From NCBI GenBank assembly GCA_002440235.1, contig DJRZ01000048.1:1-17717 (forward strand): a DNA stretch of 17,717 bases. The letters are read 5' to 3'. Positions within the stretch are counted from its first letter, which is position 1. The number at the start of each line of letters is the position of its first letter. Source of the stretch: Alphaproteobacteria bacterium UBA6347. Its GTDB lineage: Bacteria; Pseudomonadota; Alphaproteobacteria; CAAGCB01; CAG-977. Under the pieces are notes generated by a model that was given only the letters and a program-made list of their open reading frames with translations, ran no database searches and was not told the origin of the DNA. The position numbers and the translations under genes are program-made. This document shows positions 14,918 to 17,717 of the stretch, piece by piece.

Positions 14918-14918
14918 A
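14857..14918 (+). promoter_or_regulatory. Possible ribosome-binding-site sequestering switch
   Basis: TTTCTGAAAATCC (14857-14869) is complementary to GGATTTCAGAAA (14907-14918) over 12 bp with one bulged A. This pairing would cover the 3' end of the Shine-Dalgarno region (AAGGAAAGG at 14900-14908) and the A of the start codon. It uses the same bases (14857-14862, 14869) that form the leader's closing stem, so the two structures exclude each other. The tetraloop hairpin 14871-14888 fits inside the sequestering stem. This is visible in the sequence, but the regulatory role is inferred. Confidence 0.45.
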
Positions 14919-15235
14919 TGAAAAAATTATCAAAACCGCTTTTATTCATCGTTTGCGCGCTTTGTTTTGCCCAAGCGGCGAAAGCGGATACCTATGTCAG
15001 CGGTTATTACCGCAGGAACGGAACATACGTCGCGCCGCATTACCGTTCCGACGCGAACAACACCAAACGCGACAACTGGTCGACTGCGGGAAACGTCAAT
15101 CCCTACACGGGACGGGCGGGTACAAAAACCTATGACAACTACAACAACTACGGCGGGCGTTCTTCGGGATATTCGCAGAGCGGCAGTCTTTCGGGCAACG
15201 GGAACGGTTTGCGCCGTTCAAACCGCTTTTACTGA
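14918..15235 (+). CDS. Small secreted protein with GYYR-GTYV-PHYRS motif
   Basis: The 105-residue protein has a clear signal peptide (MKKLSKPLLFIVCALCFAQA, then AKA|D with cleavage near residue 23), leaving a mature part of about 82 residues outside the inner membrane. The mature part starts with VSGYYRRNGTYVAPHYRS (27-44), followed by NWSTAGNVNPYTGRAGT (53-69). This short motif occurs, from memory, in many small exported proteins of unknown function across bacteria. The tail is rich in Gly, Ser, Asn and Tyr and is probably disordered. No cysteine remains after cleavage. Translation starts at ATG 14918 with AGG about nine bases upstream, inside the proposed leader switch. It is a single-gene unit closed by a strong terminator. 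Confidence 0.85.
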   Translation: MKKLSKPLLFIVCALCFAQAAKADTYVSGYYRRNGTYVAPHYRSDANNTKRDNWSTAGNVNPYTGRAGTKTYDNYNNYGGRSSGYSQSGSLSGNGNGLRRSNRFY

Positions 15236-15244
15236 TCATACGGC

Positions 15245-15275
15245 AAAAGCCCCCGATTTTCGGGGGCTTTTCGTT
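15245..15275. terminator. Bidirectional terminator between convergent genes
   Basis: A 12-bp perfect stem AAAAGCCCCCGA/TCGGGGGCTTTT (15245-15256 with 15260-15271) has A-runs before and T-runs after it, so it can act on both strands. It lies 10 bases after the small secreted protein gene and just beyond the stop of the leftward TolC-like gene. Confidence 0.88.
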
Positions 15276-15279
15276 TTGT

Positions 15280-17328
15280 TCAGTTCTTTTTCGGCAACGG
15301 CAAGGGCGACACTTTGACGCGTTCGGGAAACATGTCGATCTGACGGATATTGACGTTGTCGCGGCAATCGCTGTGTTCGTCGCACCGCTGAATGACCGTC
15401 ACGCGCGAATTGGGTTCCGCCCCGCGCATGTCCATAATCGTTTTGTACCCGCGCATCACCTGAATCGTCAGAATGATGTACGCGCTCATTTTCTTGCGGT
15501 TGCGGGCGTTGATCCGGATTTCGTAAATGCCTTCGGACTGAGCGGGCGGGCGACCGGACAGCGTGATCGTTTTCGTATCGAAATAAATCCACGGCGGCAG
15601 TTTCGTCCCGTCGCGCATCGTCGCCGTGTAGGCGACCTCGTCGCCCAAGTCCGCCTCGGCGAACGTCATCGGCGGGATAGTGAACACAAACCGCGAATCC
15701 TCCGTCACCCTCTGCATCGGGAAATTCGGATTGATGAACACGGGCGGGCGGTGCATCGGCACGGGCGGCAGGCGCGGATAGTCTTCGTTGGTGAACCGTC
15801 CCATGTCCCACGCCGTCATCACGCGTTCCAGCGCGCGGGAAATCGCCCCGACGTCGTTTGACGCGAAATCTTCGGGCAAAGGATCAAGCCCCAGCGTGAC
15901 GAAAACGCCCCCCGTCGCGTCCTGCAATTCGGCGAAATTCATCGCCGCGCGCAATTTGGCGAACAGAGCGCGGGCGGCGGTGGAAACCTTGTCCGCCTCC
16001 GCCAGCGGGTCGTTTTTCGCGTTTTCGGAAGACTGTTGCGCCAGTTTTTGCGCGACGTCCGAAATTTCAACGCTGAGCTGGTACGTTTCTTTCGCCCCCT
16101 GATAGCGTCCCCACCCGATATGGGTTTGCGTCAGGACGGTCATCGCGACGACCTGACGGTTCAGGTTGTCGACGGCTTCTTTGACTTCGCCGCGGGACAG
16201 CGTTTTCTGCATACGCGCGGGGTTCAGCAAATTCCACCCCAACTGCGCCGCCGCCTGAATCCACGAATTGTTGGACAGGAAATCGTCGCTGTCATAGTTC
16301 GCGGACGCGGACAAGCTGATCCCCGGCAACAAGCGCAACAAAGCCTTTTTCGCCGCCAGACGGGTATTTTGAAGTTTGTAATCCTCTTCGCGCAATTCGG
16401 GGCGGTTCATCATCGCCAGCCATTCCAGCCTGTCCAAATTCGCACGGATTTCGGGCAGGACGTGATTGCCCGTTTCCGACCCGACCAGACGATACCGCGT
16501 CCCCGGTTTCAAATTCATCAAAGCCGCCAGAGAATCGTGCGCCGCCATCAGCTCTTTTTTCATTTCGCTCAGATCGCGCATGGTTTCCATCAGCCCCATC
16601 TGATAATTCAGCAGAGCCGTCGCGTCGCCGCGTTTTTCATCGGTCATCGCGCGCAGGTTTTCCAGAACGAAAGTCGCTTCTTCGGTCAGGTCGTCGATTT
16701 CGGGGGTCAGGCGTTCCGCCGCCAAAGCCCGCCAGAACGCGGCGCGCACTTCCTGCAACAGCGACTGCACTTGGCGGCGGCGCTGTTCTTTGGCGATCAA
16801 GATGTTGTTGGCGTCCTGTTTCGCCTGATAATAGCTGACGCCGAAATCCAGAATGTTCCAGCTGATTTGAGCGTTCGCCACGCCGTGCGATTTCGCGCCG
16901 TAAGCGTCGGCGTCCGCCGTCGTCACGCCTGTTTTCATCGATTTGGAAACGACGGCTTCGTAATTCGTGCGCGCGGAATACCCCGCGCCGGCGGAAATCT
17001 GCGGCAGCATGTCCATCGATTTCAAGTCGTACCGTTTGGTTGCCAAAGCCGTTTGCATCATTTTCAGACGCACGTTCAAATTGTATTTCAGCGCGCGCGC
17101 CATGGCGTCGTACATGGTAAAGGGTTTGAAAATCTTTTGCGAATGCTGATCCTGAAACATCTCGCGGACGTCGCGGTCGACGCGGACGGCGCGTTCCCAG
17201 TCGCTGACCGGCTCGGGTTCGACCGTGCAGGCGGCGATTGCCAAAGCCAAAGCCGCCGCCGTCAGAAAGGACGTCCTTTTCCATATTTTCTTTTGCATCG
17301 CAAGAGGGGCAACCGGCTTTTGTTTCAT
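15280..17328 (-). CDS. TolC-family outer-membrane lipoprotein with C-terminal cadherin-like domain
   Basis: The 682-residue protein is an outer-membrane efflux (TolC/OEP) family member. A signal peptide ends in the lipobox IAAC (Cys34), so the mature protein should be lipid-anchored. Two OEP halves follow, about 70-280 (TMYDAMARALKYNLNVRLK, then ISWNILDFGVSYYQAKQDAN) and 295-480 (RPELREEDYKLQNTRLAAKKA in part, then AQLGWNLLNP). They form the periplasmic coiled coils and the beta-strands of the trimeric channel. Normal family members end near here. This one continues with a Pro-rich hinge (518-535) and a domain at about 540-626, FAEADLGDEVAYTA ... LPPWIYFDTKTITLSGRPP ... GIYEIRINARN. That pattern fits dystroglycan-type cadherin-like (CADG) domains. 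A tail with two cysteines (649 and 655) ends the protein. The start at 17328 has AAGGA upstream and overlaps the preceding gene by ATGA. No membrane-fusion or pump gene is in the window. Substrate unknown. Confidence 0.85.
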   Translation of the reverse strand: MKQKPVAPLAMQKKIWKRTSFLTAAALALAIAACTVEPEPVSDWERAVRVDRDVREMFQDQHSQKIFKPFTMYDAMARALKYNLNVRLKMMQTALATKRYDLKSMDMLPQISAGAGYSARTNYEAVVSKSMKTGVTTADADAYGAKSHGVANAQISWNILDFGVSYYQAKQDANNILIAKEQRRRQVQSLLQEVRAAFWRALAAERLTPEIDDLTEEATFVLENLRAMTDEKRGDATALLNYQMGLMETMRDLSEMKKELMAAHDSLAALMNLKPGTRYRLVGSETGNHVLPEIRANLDRLEWLAMMNRPELREEDYKLQNTRLAAKKALLRLLPGISLSASANYDSDDFLSNNSWIQAAAQLGWNLLNPARMQKTLSRGEVKEAVDNLNRQVVAMTVLTQTHIGWGRYQGAKETYQLSVEISDVAQKLAQQSSENAKNDPLAEADKVSTAARALFAKLRAAMNFAELQDATGGVFVTLGLDPLPEDFASNDVGAISRALERVMTAWDMGRFTNEDYPRLPPVPMHRPPVFINPNFPMQRVTEDSRFVFTIPPMTFAEADLGDEVAYTATMRDGTKLPPWIYFDTKTITLSGRPPAQSEGIYEIRINARNRKKMSAYIILTIQVMRGYKTIMDMRGAEPNSRVTVIQRCDEHSDCRDNVNIRQIDMFPERVKVSPLPLPKKN

Positions 17329-17717
17329 TTCGCGTCCTTTGATTTACCGCCGTTCACGGCTTTTTTCAGCATGTCGAAAAAGCGTTTTTTAAACGGGGCG
17401 TCTTCATCTGTTTGAATTTTATGTTTTTTGTCGCCGCTGTCAAGCAAAGAGGCAGACCGCGGACGATAATCGTCGACGGGCGCCTTTTCAAACCAGCCGC
17501 CGCCGGACCAGACCGTTTCGTCGCTCAGCAGATTCATGCCCGTCGACAAATCGGCGACATCGTTGATCAGCAAAGACGACAGCGCGTCCCCGACGGCGAC
17601 GTTCGCCACCATGCCGCGCGTTTCGAACAGATCGGGCGACGATTTCATTTCCAGTTCCATCGGCATCGGCGGCGTCGTCATTCGTTCGACTTCGCGGCTG
17701 TCGCGCGTTTTCTGCGC
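17325..17717 (-). CDS. Unidentified protein, 5' end beyond the window
   Basis: The frame is open from the right window edge to the stop at 17325, giving 130 visible residues. An ATG at 17681 exists, but it has no good Shine-Dalgarno, and the twelve codons before it (AQKTRDSREVER) continue without a stop, so the true start probably lies outside. The visible part has a mixed hydrophobic region (MVANVAVGDALSSLLINDVA), an acidic and aromatic middle (SGGGWFEKAPVDDYRPRS) and a lysine-rich amphipathic tail (FKKRFFDMLKKAVNG). No family is recognised. The ATGA overlap with the TolC-like gene implies co-translation, so the two may work in one export system, which is inference from position. Confidence 0.7.
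   Translation of the reverse strand, partial: AQKTRDSREVERMTTPPMPMELEMKSSPDLFETRGMVANVAVGDALSSLLINDVADLSTGMNLLSDETVWSGGGWFEKAPVDDYRPRSASLLDSGDKKHKIQTDEDAPFKKRFFDMLKKAVNGGKSKDAK

Noticed and set aside
16036..17415. 459-codon open frame on the plus strand opposite the TolC-like gene
   Set aside because: Its composition is biased to Arg, Gln, His and Phe. It is antisense to a gene with signal peptide, lipobox and recognised domains.
17679..17681. ATG at 17681 as the true start of the right-edge gene
   Set aside because: There is no convincing ribosome-binding site, and the frame stays open to the window edge, so the gene is treated as 5'-truncated.

Overview
The window reads as a chromosomal segment of an alphaproteobacterium. 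It has a full-length CcrM-type cell-cycle DNA methyltransferase next to rnhB, an alphaproteobacterial-style sufB-sufC-sufD-sufS-DUF59 operon, and GC-leaning, NAC/CGC-rich coding sequence with an AT-rich intergenic style. The unusual accessory genes resemble those of poorly characterised (perhaps host-associated) alphaproteobacterial lineages; that last point is inference. No tRNA, rRNA, CRISPR array or transposase was seen.

Layout. Positions 1-37 hold the start of a leftward gene that leaves the window, followed by a 315-base gap. A leftward GT61-type glycosyltransferase gene (353-1651) diverges from rnhB (1765-2403), followed by ccrM (2526-3617) and a clear terminator. Next come two consecutive transcription units encoding three copies of one putative zincin (HExxH) module. 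One copy is in a 356-residue protein (3730-4800) and two are in a 707-residue protein (4910-7033). Each unit has its own promoter, and a 14-bp hairpin terminator separates them. A small ankyrin-like protein gene (7049-7459) follows 15 bases after the second unit.

The leftward suf operon (12280 to 7464) encodes the SufBCD scaffold, the SufS cysteine desulfurase and a SufT/MIP18-like maturation factor. SufD is unusually short and consists only of the C-terminal core. The suf promoter region is shared with a divergent gene for a membrane PAS-GGDEF protein whose GGDEF signature is degenerate. A 24-bp near-perfect palindrome lies between the two promoters.

Right part. An HNH-type putative nuclease (13900-14610) is followed by a roughly 220-nt structured leader (14696-14917) in front of a gene for a small secreted protein (14918-15235). 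The leader can form a closed multi-branched structure. The 3' arm of its closing stem is also complementary, over 12 bp with one bulge, to the region between the Shine-Dalgarno sequence and the start codon. This is the layout of a translational riboswitch or thermosensor, and I do not recognise the class; it is the best candidate here for something undescribed. The window ends with a leftward pair: a TolC-family outer-membrane lipoprotein with a fused cadherin-like C-terminal domain, and an upstream gene cut by the window edge that overlaps it by ATGA.

How the genes work together. The suf genes form one pathway. rnhB and ccrM belong to DNA maintenance and cell-cycle methylation. The zincin and ankyrin genes look like a lineage-specific module of unknown function. 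The remaining genes appear to be independent units, each bounded by terminators.
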